Origin: Petrosia ficiformis
Lineage: Eukaryota > Porifera > Demospongiae > Haplosclerida > Petrosiidae
DNA length: 64,000 nt
Assembly (NCBI GenBank): GCA_947044365.1
Contig: OX345636.1
Location: 8,018,001 to 8,082,000 of the forward strand
Direction of reading: 5' to 3'
Shown here: piece by piece, positions 22,930 to 35,330 of the stretch
Layout: each line of letters begins with the position of its first letter
Position numbering within the stretch: position 1 is the stretch's first letter
The notes under the pieces: model-generated
Told to the model about the DNA's origin: nothing
What the model saw: the letters and a program-made list of their open reading frames with translations, nothing else
The model's database searches: none
Translations under genes and position numbers: made by a program

Positions 22930-24200
22930 TTTTTGAATCAGTGATAGTGAGAAATATTACCAGGTGAAAAAATGAATTCTGTTTTTTCTGGCTGCATATC
23001 CTTTCATAAAACAGTAAATAGATATCTTAATAGCTTGTACCTCATATAAACTGTACAACAGAGGTTACTTGTATTTGGAATTAATTAAAACATTGAGTAC
23101 ACCACATAATAATTATTTAGTATGTACATGAATTTGCTGTTAAAAACAAAAGTTGTATATATTCGTTCCACTCCACAAATATCAAGTTTTCAAAATCAAC
23201 CACTAGGTGTAGTTGATACTACTTACTATGGATTGTTTCCATGCTTTATTTTGCATGGCATGTACTATTATTTACTATAGTAAATATTGATCAAACCAAT
23301 ACTTTTAAACATCACTTAACCAGAATCAGTATCAATTCGCTCTCAGGAAAAATCTTAGCTAATAAAAATTGCGTTGAAATTTATGCAACCGAATATCAGG
23401 GTGTGGATTGCCTAAATTTTATCTGTACTCCTCAAACAAGAGTTGTTATATTGGCATATTGTTTATTTTAGGGACAAATCACTACCTCACTAAAATAGGC
23501 AACCACAATAATAATTATGAAGCATAGAACCTACCGGTTGAATGGGAGATATTTTCTCATTCTGTTATATATACATATTTGGCTAAACTGGTTCCTTACA
23601 GCAAAAGCATCACTGCAAAATGGATTTGTGTTGCCTACTGCATGATCAGATGTAATAATTATCATAGTATCTTATTCACATAATTTAACCCTCTCAATTT
23701 GTCTGTTGTCTCTGCTTTATTCATCAAAGATAGTAGATCTAGATTCAACTGAAACTTAGTAATACTGTTCTTCATACACATGAGAACAAACATGGACTAT
23801 CTATTAAAGGCAGCAGTGTGTGGGCAGCCAAACCATTTCATGTGAATTGTATCACTTAAAGATTTGTTTGAGACATGAAGCGAAGGTTATGATCCAACTA
23901 TAAATTGTGTTTGTACTACGTGTCTTGTCAAATCTAAGCCAAGCTATTTTGGTATTAGAATGTTGTTATTCACAGTAAACTGATAGTATATACAACATGA
24001 CTCATTATATATTCCATAGTAATTCCAGTTTATGCGTTGATAATTTCCTACTATTAATGTACATAAGAACTGCCAACACACTGTTAACAACATTCACAAG
24101 TAGCCTGAATACACAATTTCATATTGGACTGCAGGGAAATATAGTATTGCAATTCATTCAACTGCTGAATTGATAAAATCTTTTTGGATCACGACAGATA
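22930..24200 (+). repeat. segmental duplication, copy A
   Basis: Highly similar to 25780-27560: shared AAAAAATGAATTCTGT, a shared open frame (23241-23471 versus 26554-26805), and shared GTAGATCTAGATTCAACTG and GGACTGCAGGGAAATA. Copy A lacks the M1 MITE that splits copy B. The shared open frame encodes about 76-83 residues without a recognised domain and is not called as a gene. Confidence 0.75.
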
Positions 24201-24395
24201 TATTTCATGTTATAATAATACACAAGTTTATTACTGTTTTGTTGACTATGTATGATTGAATGCCGAGTGCTAGTGCCTCTACCTTTCTGTGTACTAGAAA
24301 TCTCAGTGGGGCCTGAAGAAGTAAATCTAACTGCAGTCACTTTTTCTCTGCTGTAGCTATACGACAGTTTACATTCTTCCTGTTTCTCTGTTTGT

Positions 24396-24560
24396 TGAGC
24401 GAGCGAGCGAGGGCTCTTTTGCATGCCAGGGCCATGAATTAATTGAGCCCCCCGAAATGATGATACAACGCATACTCGCGCAAGTGACAGTATTTAACCG
24501 GAGCACGTAGGTGGAGGGTTATAGTAGTGTTTGTGTGTGTGTGTGTGTGTGTGTGTGCCA
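24396..24560 (+). repeat. MITE M1 fragment plus GT microsatellite
   Basis: A fragment of M1 (ACAACGCATACTCGCGCAAG) runs into a (GT)n tract at 24530-24556. The same junction type recurs at 37.59-37.68 kb, so the GT tract is part of a repeat unit. Confidence 0.55.
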
Positions 24561-24909
24561 CCGCTTGATCTCCACAACTGCAAGGTCTTACTGCATACTG
24601 AGCATATATGCAGAATGCTGGTATAGTGACAGGTAAGATTTAAAAACGATTTGTTCTGAACTCGTCTTGTTGCAGAGATCGGTCGCCATCTTGAAATCTT
24701 ATCGTTTTTGCAGGAAACAGCTTTGTTTGGTGGGCTTTGTCTATTGTCATAACGAGTGTTTATTCATCTATTTGTAAAGTTTTGTCCAGTTATTTGCTAG
24801 TTCTCAGAGATCTGAATTTTATAATAAACACATGTTGCTAAAACGAATTTCTGATTGTAGAAGGTCATTTACGTCATGCTTGGTTGAGTTATGTATGTAA
24901 AATGAGTGA

Positions 24910-25339
24910 ATGAGTGAATGTATGATGATTTTGTTGGTGTATAAGGATATTTGTGAAAATTGTTTGATTGTTAGTGGAAATGCCGAGATGAACCCTGGAC
25001 CATCAAAAACATGTTCAAAGTGTGAAAATCTGTGCCTAATAGAACAATGGTGTATTCATGTGGATATTCTTTTAGAAAGCATTAACAATTGATCCAAATG
25101 TAGTCAGTGAAAACAAACGTGCATCTGAGACTAGTGTAGAAACAATATTGAGAAAAGAATCTAATAGACTGTCAATGAAAAAAGCACGAATGTTAGAAAG
25201 TGAAGATGAAGCATTGTGTAGGAAACAATCTAATAGAATGTCAATGAAAAAAGCACAAATGTTAGAAACTGAAGATGAAGCATTGTGTAGGAAAGAATCT
25301 AATAGAATGTCAATGAAAAAAGCACGAATTATTATATAA
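24910..25339 (+). pseudogene. mobile-element-like ORF with 2A-like motif and 72-bp coding repeats
   Basis: The frame from 24910 encodes a short N-terminus with GNAEMNPGP, which resembles the 2A ribosome-skipping motif (D-x-E-x-N-P-G-P) but has N for D. It is followed by CSKCENLC and a stop at 25092. In another frame, 25148-25339 encodes three units of a 24-residue repeat (KESNRMSMKKARMLE plus a DEALCR tail), repeated every 72 bp. Similar R/K-rich repeats occur at the N-termini of Helitron- or PIF1-associated proteins (recollection). A TTCTTTTAG acceptor near 25075 may join the two frames; otherwise it is frameshifted. Confidence 0.4.
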
Positions 25340-25779
25340 AACTTGCACAAATAATTATTATACGAACCAGATGATTAATCCTGCAAAACTACTCTTTGGT
25401 TTGAGATAGCTAGTTTGCATCTTCATCTTCTGTAAATAACACAGTAGGTGAACAATTATAATAGTTGTCGTTTTTAAGTAGCGAGGGTTCTGCACTTTAG
25501 TGCATTCACTATAGAGGTCATTCAAGTTCACCATGACCTCAGAAAAATGTTCATAACATTAGTTTGGAATGTCCAACAACCTTTTTGCCTGCACCATTTT
25601 TATATAATATTCCATCCTGTTCTTTTTTGTGTATGTCGAATTTCAGTCTATATTTCATTATTGAGTTACAGTATAATCATGTATTAACCTTAAGACATTC
25701 AACTATACATTATATTACATATAAAGTCATCACATCATAACTTTGAGGACATTGTGAATGTGAACTGACTATAGTTTGA

Positions 25780-27560
25780 ATCAGTGAAAGTGAGCAATAT
25801 TATTGCGTGAAAAAATGAATTCTGTCTTTCCTGCTGCATATCATTTCATAATACACTAATTAGATATCTTAATAGTTTGTACATCATAAAAACTGTACAA
25901 CCGAGGTTACTTGTGTTTTGGAATTCATTTAAACATGTATACATTGAGTGCACTAGTACTACATAATATTTAGTATTTACATGAATTTGCTGTTAAAAAC
26001 AAGTGTATATAGAGAAAAAAGTTTCCCTATGACTGCTTTGTGGTGTGATGCCTGAAACACATCAGGCTATTATAGTTATTATTTTGATTATCTACTCTGT
26101 TTACCTTAAGAACATTGTAGAACTTTAGAAATATATTTCAAGTAGAATAGCTAGCTATTAGTTCCAGTTTCTACATAAGCTACACAGCTTTCTGTAGAGC
26201 TTGAGCCCCCGGGAATGATGTAACTTCCTTAACTACGTATACAACGCATACTCGCGCAAGTGACACAAACATATATTATATACTAGATGAATGTAAAACA
26301 TTTTGGGGGCAAAGTAGTACACGCCTATTAATTAGTTAAAGCGCCTTAAGCTATTTCACCCTGCCTGGGGCCAAGTGGTCCCGTGGGAGAAAAGACGTAC
26401 GTATGCAAGCAAGCAAGATTCTCGACTAGTGTGGGGCTTCGCCCCAATAATTATAATAATATATAGTTCGAACCCGTGGGAAAGCAATCATAGGGATGGC
26501 CCTACGGGCCACACAACAGATATTTAAACTAGGTGTAGTTGTAACTAATTACTATGGAACTTACTATTGTTTCCATGCTTTATTATGCATGGCATGTACT
26601 ATTATTTACTATAGTAAATATTGAAACCACTAATACTTTTAAACATCACTTAACCACAATCAGTATCAATATCCTCTCAGGAAAGATCTTAGCTAATAAA
26701 AATTGCATTGAAACTTATGCAACCAAATATCAGGGTGTGAATTGCCTAAATTTTATCTGCACTCCTCAAAAAAGAGTTGTTATATTGACATACTGTTTAT
26801 TTTAGGGACAAATCACTAGCTCACTAAAATAAGCTACCAAAATAAACATTTTGAAGCATAGAACTTGCCGGTTGAATGGGAGATATTTTCTCATTCCATT
26901 ATATACATATTTGTCTAAACTGGTTCCTTACAGTGAAAGCATCACTGTAAAATGGGTTTGTGTTTCAACTGTTACCTACTGCATGATCAGATGTAATAAT
27001 TATCATAGTATCTTATTCACATAATTTAACCCTCTCAATTTGTCTGTTGTCTCTGCTTTATTCATCAAAAATAGTAGATCTAGATTCAACTGAAACTTAG
27101 TAATACTGTTTTTCATACACGAGAACAAACATGGACTATCTATTGAAGGCAGCAGTGTGTGGCAGCAAAACCATTTCATGTGAATTGTATGACTTAAAAT
27201 TTGTTTTCAGACATGAAGCGAAGGTTATAATCCAACTATAAATTGTATTTGTACTATGTGTCTTGTCACATCTAAGCCAAGCTATTTTGGTATTAGAATG
27301 TTGTTATTCACAGTTACATTGTAAACTGATAGTATACACAACATGACTCATTATATATTCCATAGTAATCGCAATTTATGCGTTAATAATTCCTACTACT
27401 AATTTACATAAGAACTGCCAATACTCTATTAACAACATTCACAAGTAGCCTGAATACACAATTTCATATTGGACTGCAGGGAAATATATATTGTATTGCA
27501 ATTCATTCAATTGCTGAATTGATAAAATGTTTTTGCATCACCGCAGATATATTATAGTAA
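25780..27560 (+). repeat. segmental duplication, copy B, split by a MITE
   Basis: Homologous to 22930-24200. The homology is interrupted at 26003-26515 by a full M1 MITE. The continuing match on both sides makes copy A an approximate empty site for that insertion. Confidence 0.75.
26003..26515 (+). mobile_element. MITE M1 copy inserted in the segmental duplication
   Basis: Starts AAGTGTATATAGAG and ends GGGATGGCCCTACGGGCC. The internal part matches other M1 copies (CTACATAAGCTACACAGC, then GGAATGATGTAACTTCC, then ACGCATACTCGCGCAAG). Confidence 0.8.
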
Positions 27561-28897
27561 GATATCAGTTTATTACTGTTTTGTCGTGATGAGTAATAAA
27601 CATTAAAATCACGTAAGCATAAATTTAATGCACACACAAAGGAACCTTCCAATCAAAAGATTAAAAATTCTACTTATTATATAACTGTAATAATGAAGCA
27701 AGCATATATATAATAATAATTATTATGTCAAAATTATATGGATGATCAATAAACCTTTTGTATATAATTACCTGAAGGAACTTTGTGAGGCAATCTATTA
27801 GAAATCTCACTATAGCAAATGAAAAAAAAACATCACAATTATGAAATTTTATAACTTGAGTGGCAAAAAGACAAAAGAAAAGGTAAAAGAAGAATTCAAA
27901 AGTGTTTGACTACCTGGAGAAGGGACTGAGTTGGCTAAGATAACTCCTTATGTATACATATGAAATATATGATGATAATATGGAGAATGGACTGAGCAGG
28001 CTAAGAGAACTCCTTATGTATATGTTAATATGCTAAGAATTCGGAGATCATTTAACGTTCTTAACAAGGCATAGAGTCCAATAAGAGTCCCTGTATATGA
28101 GAAAGAATAGTAATAACATCTAAGATCGGAGTGATTATTTAAGCCTAAGCAATAGTTTTGCATAATTATTATATATAATAAATATTATAGTAAAACTATA
28201 TATATTGCATAATAAATGATAGTCTACAACTACAGTGCCAATACCCACACAGAGAATAATCAAGTAAACATGAAACCACTAATCTCTCTTTTAAATTGCT
28301 ATGACAAACTAGTATAATTATATATTATAACTAGTACTACATGAGTGATAACAACAATGTAGTTTCCTTATGAATTAATGTAACGGTAATGAGATCTCCT
28401 GGAAGAAAAGACTTACGATATATCTTACTTGACACCCCTACGCAAATTGCACATGCGCGAAAATGTTACATAAGTATTGGCGGTAAATTCCAAATTTTCG
28501 ATTACATAAGCAATACAATGCAATGGTTATATATACATAGCATACATTTTTAGCTGTTCTTATCGTTCAGCCCTGTGACTTACATTACCATATGACCTAG
28601 TGGCATCACCCAAACACATCAGTGTGATCCAATTACTTAGCTTTTTTGCTAAGTCCCTTCACTTTCATATGGCTCTCTTTTTTTTTTCTTGGTAATGGCT
28701 GTATTCACCTACTCTGTGAACCAATGCAATATGTCTGCTATGACTCATAGAAGCTAGTACTATCTGTTTGAGCTTTGCATTATTATACTCAAGTTTTTAA
28801 AATTAAATGCTAAATTAGGTCAGTGTGCATTTTTTTTTTACTTGCCAGTTATAAAGTTTGCTGATCAAAAACAGCGCAAAATGCTGGTTTATTTAGT
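27561..28897. other. intergenic, no gene seen
   Basis: AT-rich. It contains a short local repeat (GAGAA/TGGACTGAG.AGGCTAAGA...ACTCCTTATGTATA) at 27917-28025. No exon is supported. Confidence 0.3.
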
Positions 28898-29125
28898 GAT
28901 CAAGAAATAGTTGATCTTCATATCCACCAGTAAGGTAGTGATTCATGAACAGTGATATTAGAAATAGCCATCATAGGAAGTGTAGTATACTATGACACAC
29001 CCAAACTACCTAATCTAGTTATGTATTTCACACTCTACTATTATCTAATCATAAGTGTACACTCAACATCATGAAAAGATAAACATCATCTTTACTATAA
29101 TTATATCATCATTAGAAATATAAAA
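28898..29125 (-). pseudogene. truncated duplicate of the TRAF gene 5' end
   Basis: 28898-28974 matches the first 25 codons of the TRAF-gene exon 1 (59899-59970), but a one-base insertion (CCAGTAAGGTAG versus CCAGTAGGTAG) shifts the frame. The upstream region to 29125 matches the corresponding sequence at 59975-60120. The RING part is absent. It is a duplicated and truncated gene start. Confidence 0.75.
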
Positions 29126-29200
29126 TGTAATATTGAACACAAACTTTCATCAATTTAGTATTATTGAACAAACACACATGTATACACTCTATAACAAGAC

Positions 29201-29271
29201 TTAAGCATTAAGTATTATTTTGTCTTGAAGTTGATTGTAGTTCACAACATCTTGAAGAATCTCCGTCATTT
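29201..29271 (-). CDS. terminal exon, paralogue of the 60.2 kb gene end
   Basis: With acceptor TTGTTTAG (29272) and phase 1 the exon reads EMTEILQDVV then NYNQLQDKIILNA and a stop at 29201. It is paralogous to the last exon at 60243-60301 (MDYNQLQDNIIL). Both lie directly upstream of a TRAF start. Other exons of this gene were not found, so it may be a relic of the same duplication. Confidence 0.4.
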
Positions 29272-29383
29272 CTAAACAATAAAACCAATTATAATGATTT
29301 ATTGTAAAATATAATCACAATGTATTAAATAATATAGGGTTCTTGCCAGACTGTTTTTTAAAGGTACAAAACCCTTCTATCAT

Positions 29384-29750
29384 TACATACAGTAATATAC
29401 ATAATATATCATTTATAATATAATTCAAGTGTTAGTATATTATATTACTATACTATTAGTACATACAGTAATACACATAATATATCATATATAATATAAT
29501 TCAAGTGTTAGTATATTATATTACTATACTATCAGTACATACAGTAATACACATAATATATCATTTATAATATAATTCAAGTGTTAGTATATTATATTAC
29601 TATACTATTAGTACATACAGTAATACACATAATATATCATATATAATATAATTCAAGTGTTAGTATATTATATTACTATACTATCAGTACATAAAGTAAT
29701 ACACATAATATATCATATATAATATAATTCAAGTTATATTACTATAGTAT
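29384..29750. repeat. 76-bp tandem repeat
   Basis: Units start TACATACAGTAATACACATA at 29384, 29460 and 29536, giving a 76-bp period and nearly five copies. The sequence is AT-rich with palindromic words (ATAATATATCAT, TATAATATAATTC). Confidence 0.85.
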
Positions 29751-30077
29751 ATAAACCTAATAGTAACTGATAGTATAAGATGACTGGTATAATATTTCAC
29801 ACCTCTGAATACCATAGTAAATTAGTAATATCAGTTTACACTTGTCAGTAGTTCATTTACTATTAATTATATTTAATTTCTAGGCTTCTTATAATCCCAC
29901 ATGTTTAATTGATTCTATTCTAGAACCTTCCTTAGTTTCAGTTGTGCTCAGTTGAGTCAGTTCAGTTCTGTATAAACAACTACAATTTGTTCACTACTAA
30001 AATACAATAATTTATTATCATTTGTGGTTTTAAATAGCCTACTGATGGAGAAGGGACACGAGAGTAAGCAGGTGCTT

Positions 30078-30620
30078 TAACCCTTAGAGGACTGAGCTTG
30101 TTTTTCAAAATTCTTCTCATTTCCAACACTGGCGACTCTATTGCATATATTTTGGCCACCGTTCACTTTCTCTACCCCAAACTTGGCTCCTTTTCTGACA
30201 TGGAGTACTACTTCTACCAACATACTCGAAAGTCCCCAAGCATTTCGTAGGATTAAATCAAATGCAGTGCTCTCCCTCTTTTGACTGGAACTGGGGCAAA
30301 CAAAATGACCCCACTGCATGTTGGCACCAGCTACACCCACGATTTCAGGTTCTACAGCAAGGGAAATGCCTCAGGTACCCAACAGAGTGCGTGGGCGGAG
30401 TCACTGAAACCACAATTTGCGTGGGCGTTGAGGGGCACAGCCCCCAATGTACCCCCATTAACGGGGGGACACCCCCTTTAAAATTCCCCCCATAGTCGTT
30501 ATTTAGGCCAAAGGGCGGCCAAAAAACCATCAACTTATTTATCCATTTTCATGGGCTTATGCCTTTGGAGAGCTTCGTAATGCTAGGAACACACTCCAAA
30601 CCACGTAGGGGTGAAATGAC
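30078..30620 (+). repeat. dispersed repeat, second copy
   Basis: Starts AACCCTTAGAGGACTGAGC and shares sequence with 5771-6706 (inverted) and in part with 61.40-61.50 kb (GAGCTTCGTAATGCTAGG / GTGCTTCGTAATGCTAGG). The several overlapping open frames here on both strands are by-products of the repeat. Confidence 0.6.
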
Positions 30621-31131
30621 ACATATCAGTCTTCGTGATATGTTGGTGAATTGAACGATGCTCAAAAGATAAACTCCATTTTTATAAAATGCTCCTTGTT
30701 TCTGTGTATAAAATGCACCATTGCTTGAGGTATATGCTTGTGTTCTACCAGCTAGTAATATATTTTCCATAGCCTATACATGAAGGCGTATACTGCGTAG
30801 CATAAAGTATCAGAGTGCATTTAACCATACAGTAAAGTATGCAAGAGTTTTCATACAGCTTATGTACAATATAGCACTGTGTATTCTTCAATCATGCATT
30901 ATGTAAACATTGTTATGTAATAATAATCATAGTTGCCATAGTAATAAAAGTAGTATGTACATGTACTGTTGTAGTACATGTAGAAGAGTATCTCACACAG
31001 AGTTGATTTGTGTCAAAACTTTTACTAATTATTAGTGTTGTTTTTAAACTAAACTACACATGTACATTGTATAACTAAATTATACCACATAACTAAAATT
31101 GGACAGTAGTGGACAATTTTGTTTCATTGTA

Positions 31132-31492
31132 ACAAGTGTATATAGAGAAAAAAAAACATCCCTATGATTGCTTTACAAATTTAAGTGAAGATAAAAGTAT
31201 CCCTATGACTGCTTTGTGGTGTGCAGCATTCAGTAATCATGGCTGACTTTATCAAGCATGAAAGACAACAGCTTATTATAGTTCTTATTTTGATTATCTA
31301 CTCTCCTGACCTTTCAAAGGACCTTGTAGAACTTTAGGAATATATTTCAGGTAGAATAGCTAGCTATTAGTTCCAGTTTCTAAGTTACTAAAGTTAGCTT
31401 TCTTTCCGCTGGTCTGTAGAGCTCGAGCGCGCGTTGCTTTACGCGCCACACCCATTAATTGACCGAGCCCCCAGGAATGACGCAACTTCCTT
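31132..31492 (+). mobile_element. MITE M1 left part, broken by the piggyBac insertion
   Basis: Runs from CAAGTGTATATAGAG to GACGCAACTTCC. In intact M1 copies the next bases are TTAACTACG. Here TTTTAA is followed at once by the piggyBac-like end CACTTTCAG. Confidence 0.7.
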
Positions 31493-31496
31493 TTAA

Positions 31497-32170
31497 CACT
31501 TTCAGTTTTTTAGTGTTGTAATTTTACAACATCCTGTCAGATAGGAAGTACCACACCTACTTATTACATTGCTAAATTTCACTGCAATGGCTGGGTCTTG
31601 GATGTACCACACCCCAAATTACTGTAGATTACAAGAGTATACCAATGTGGTGGCGGCATGTCGGCATTCTATTGTTCAAAACGCCTACGCTTCGTTGGAT
31701 GTGGTCTAGCGGTGCTTTGATTCAAGTGTCCACCCTTTGATGTTACTTTGAAGTTAGCTTAGAGTACTTAAAAAAAAAAATTAAAAAAAAAAAAAAAGTG
31801 AAAGGAGAGGAGAGTAGAACGTTATGTTGATGTTTGTGTGATGTATAGACTTGGGTTTCTAGCTGGTTCTAGCGAGAGAGAAAGGGATGTTGGGAGAATA
31901 AGTGACAAATAGCGTTCGTGTGCAGACTTGAGTAGATGCTGTGCTTGCAGTAATTGGTAAGCAAGGTTGAGGTGAGTGTTAGATTGCTCCAGAAGTTGGA
32001 GAAAGTTGCAAATTGCCTGTATTCATTTGCAACGAAGGTTTTGATTTTAATGAGATGCTGAGCCACACCTCGCAATCAGTATATTACATCCATGGTAGGT
32101 GTGGTTGGAATTATTATTAAAATTAATTCATTCTTTTTTCAAAAGCCCCCGGGTTACGAAACTGTAAGTG
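31497..32170 (+). repeat. 674-bp terminal direct repeat, left
   Basis: Near-identical to 35619-36291. The differences I noticed are one substitution (GTCCACCC versus GTCCGCCC) and the length of an A tract. The 68-residue minus-strand open frame inside is the same in both copies and is repeat-derived. Confidence 0.85.
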
Positions 32171-32369
32171 ATAATCCTGTTGTACAAGTATATCATTTTT
32201 ATTGTTTTAGATAATATGAGTACAGATCTCGAACACAGCGATACATTTGGTGAGTGAATAACAATAATTACATAATCTCTGATAATACAAGACGACAGGT
32301 TATTACTATTATGTATATATATATATATATATATATATCTATATCTATATATATATATGTATATTATAT

Positions 32370-32510
32370 AGTACACTTACAGTTCTTATATACAAAATAT
32401 AGACCCGAGGTTTAGTGTCTCGCAAGCTCGGGCTATATCACATCCAAAGACACTAAACCAAGGGTTTATATTGTGGTATATAAGAACTGTAAGTGTACTA
32501 TATACAATAT
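32370..32510. repeat. imperfect palindrome inside the composite element
   Basis: The outer arms are GTACACTTACAGTTCTTATA and TATAAGAACTGTAAGTGTAC. The inner arms TTTAGTGTCT and AGACACTAAA also pair. The arm start resembles the piggyBac tip CACTTACAGTT. (TA)n tracts flank both sides. Confidence 0.75.
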
Positions 32511-32579
32511 ATAGTATGCTGGTGGATTAAAGATTCACAGGTCTATATACAATATATATATAATTATACATATATATAT

Positions 32580-32637
<58 letters not shown>

Positions 32638-32769
32638 ATATTATGTATATATAATAATTGTAATACAGCCTGTAATAATAAATGTCACGAGATGCTACTT
32701 TATACTTGATGTGGTCAAATTAATATAAATGTACGAAACTATGAGCAAATTATATGTCGTCTTGAAACA

Positions 32770-34810
32770 CTTTCAATGATATTCATAGATAGAGGGTGGA
32801 CTATACCTCACCCGCTAACCACAATGTATGAATAGTGATCATTGTGACGTCAAACTCATGAATGTTCATGAGCATAACAATTAAATATAGTCCCAAATTT
32901 TACATGCAATTGCACTGAGATTTCACTATATTCATAGGTAGAGGGTGGAGTATACCCCACCCACTAACCACACAATCGTGAAAATTCATGATTGTGACGT
33001 CAAACTCATGAATATTCATGAGCATATTACGTAAATTTGGGCCCAATTTTACATGCAAATGCACTGAGATTTAACTATATTCATAGGCAGAGGGTGGAGT
33101 ATACCCCACCCACTAACCACACAATCATGAATATTCATGATTGTGACGTCAAACTCATGAATATTCATGAGCATATTACTTAAATTTGAGCCCAATTTTA
33201 CATGCAAATGCACTGAGATTTAACTATATTCATAGGCAGAGGGTGGAGTATACCCCACCCACTAACCACACAATCATGCATATTCATGATTGTGACGTCA
33301 AACTCATGAATATTCATGAGCATATTACTTAAATTTGAGCCCAATTTTACATGCAATTGGACTGAGATTTAACTATATTCATAGGTAGTAGGTGGAGTAT
33401 ACCGCACCCACTAACCACACAATCATGAATATTCATGATTGTGACGTCAAACTCATGAATATTCATGAGCATATTACGTAAATTTGGGCCCAATTTTACA
33501 TGCAAATGCACTGAGATTTAACTATATTCATAGGCAGAGGGTGGAGTATACCCCACCCACTAACCACACAATCATGAATATTCATGATTGTGACGTCAAA
33601 CTCATGAATATTCATGAGCATATTACGTAAATTTGGGCCCAATTTTACATGCAAATGCACTGAGATTTAACTATATTCATAGGCAGAGGGTGGAGTATAC
33701 CCCACCCACTAACCACACAATCATGAATATTCATGATTGTGACGTCAAACTCATGAATATTCATGAGCATATTACGTAAATTTGGGCCCAATTTTACATG
33801 CAAATGCACTGAGATTTAACTATATTCATAGGCAGAGGGTGGAGTATACCCCACCCACTAACCACACATTCATGAATATTCATGACTGTGACGTCAAACT
33901 CATGAATATTCATGAGCATATTACTTAAATTGGGGCCCAATTTTACATGTAAATGCACTGAGATTTAACTATATTCATAGGCAGAGGGTGGAGTATGCCC
34001 CACCCACTAACCACACAATCATGAATATTCATGATTGTGACGTCAAACTCATGAATATTCATGAGCATATTACTTAAATTGGGGCCCAATTTTACATGTA
34101 AATGCACTGAGATTTAACTATATTCATAGGCAGAGGGTGGAGTATGCCCCACCCACTAACCACACAATCATGAATATTCATGATTGTGACGTCAAACTCA
34201 TGAATATTCATGAGCATATTACTTAAATTTGAGCCCAATTTTACATGCAATTGCACTGAGATTTAACTATATTCATAGGTAGTAGGTGGAGTATACCGCA
34301 CCCACTAACCACACAATCATGCATATTCATGATTGTGACGTCAAACTCATGAATATTCATGAGCATATTACGTAAATTTGGGCCCAATTTTACATGCAAA
34401 TGCACTGAGATTTAACTATATTCATAGGCAGAGGGTGGAGTATACCCCACCCACTAACCACACATTCATGAATATTCATGATTGTGACGTCAAACTCATG
34501 AATATTCATGAGCATATTACTTAAATTGGGGCCCAATTTTACATGTAAATGCACTGAGATTTAACTATATTCATAGGTAGTAGGTGGAGTATACCGCACC
34601 CACTAACCACACAATCATGCATATTCATGATTGTGACGTCAAACTCATGAATATTCATGAGCATATTACATAAATTTGGGCCCAATTTTACATGTGAATG
34701 CACTGAGATTTAACTATATTCATAGGCAGAGGGTGGAGTATATCCCACCCACTAACCACAAACTTTCAATATTGATCGTTGTTACCGTAATCTCATGAAT
34801 ATTCATGAAC
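32770..34810. repeat. 149-bp satellite with palindromes, TGACGTCA and ATGCAAAT
   Basis: The start word GAGGGTGGA(G/C) recurs at 32792, 32941, 33090 and 33239, giving a 149-bp period and about 13-14 copies. Each unit holds two 18-bp palindromes built on CATGAATATTCATG, a TGACGTCA between them, and most hold ATGCAAAT. The first and last units are the most divergent. Confidence 0.9.
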
Positions 34811-34912
34811 GTATTAATTAAATTATGTGTAGTATTTTGCATATAATTGTGCTCATAATTAATTATTTTGATTCACACACTACAAGTGCATTAAATGATT
34901 ATGTAATTTTTC

Positions 34913-35330
34913 ATGTCTACAGGTTCGTCTTCTTCTGATCGTAAACGTGAGGCTAAAGCTCATAGCCTTCTCCAATCGCTGTACTCTGGAATGTACCCAG
35001 AATTTACGGGTATGGAAGGTCCTACAGACGACACTGACCCCAAAGACAACAGTGCTCCTCCAAAGGGTTCGTATAACTCTTGCTCATCAAGTGGGAATAA
35101 CTATTTTGTTTTCCATGATCGCAAGGTTGTCAGCTTTGTTACGAATGTTTTCCCACAATCCATGAAGGGTAAGGTTTACAGGGAACAAGTAGGGCGAAAA
35201 TCATGACTACTTGTAGCTCAATCAGTTCCCCCATTACTGCCTGCATACAACAAGTTTATGGGGGCAGTTGCTAAAACTGATCAGTTGCACAAGTACTATG
35301 CTTTTGATCATAAGTGTAATTTCGATTGGA
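34913..35330 (+). pseudogene. piggyBac-like transposase remnant
   Basis: The frame encodes a C-terminal piece of a piggyBac-type transposase: FVFHDRKVVSFVTNVFP, then after a stop at 35206 a frame with QSVPPLLPAYNKFMGAVAKT and DQLHKYY. The YN-x-FMGAV-x-x-TDQL motif is the conserved piggyBac pattern (YNxxMGGVDxxDxL), with the catalytic-region aspartate replaced (AKTD). It is too short and too broken to be active. This, plus the TTAA borders, supports the family assignment. Confidence 0.6.

Noticed and set aside
30077..30770. Overlapping open frames on both strands
   Set aside because: All lie in a dispersed repeat also present at 5.8-6.7 and 61.4 kb and show no domain.
31869..32075. 68-residue minus-strand open frame, repeated at 35990-36196
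   Set aside because: Identical because it sits in the two terminal repeats of the composite element; no domain or start context.
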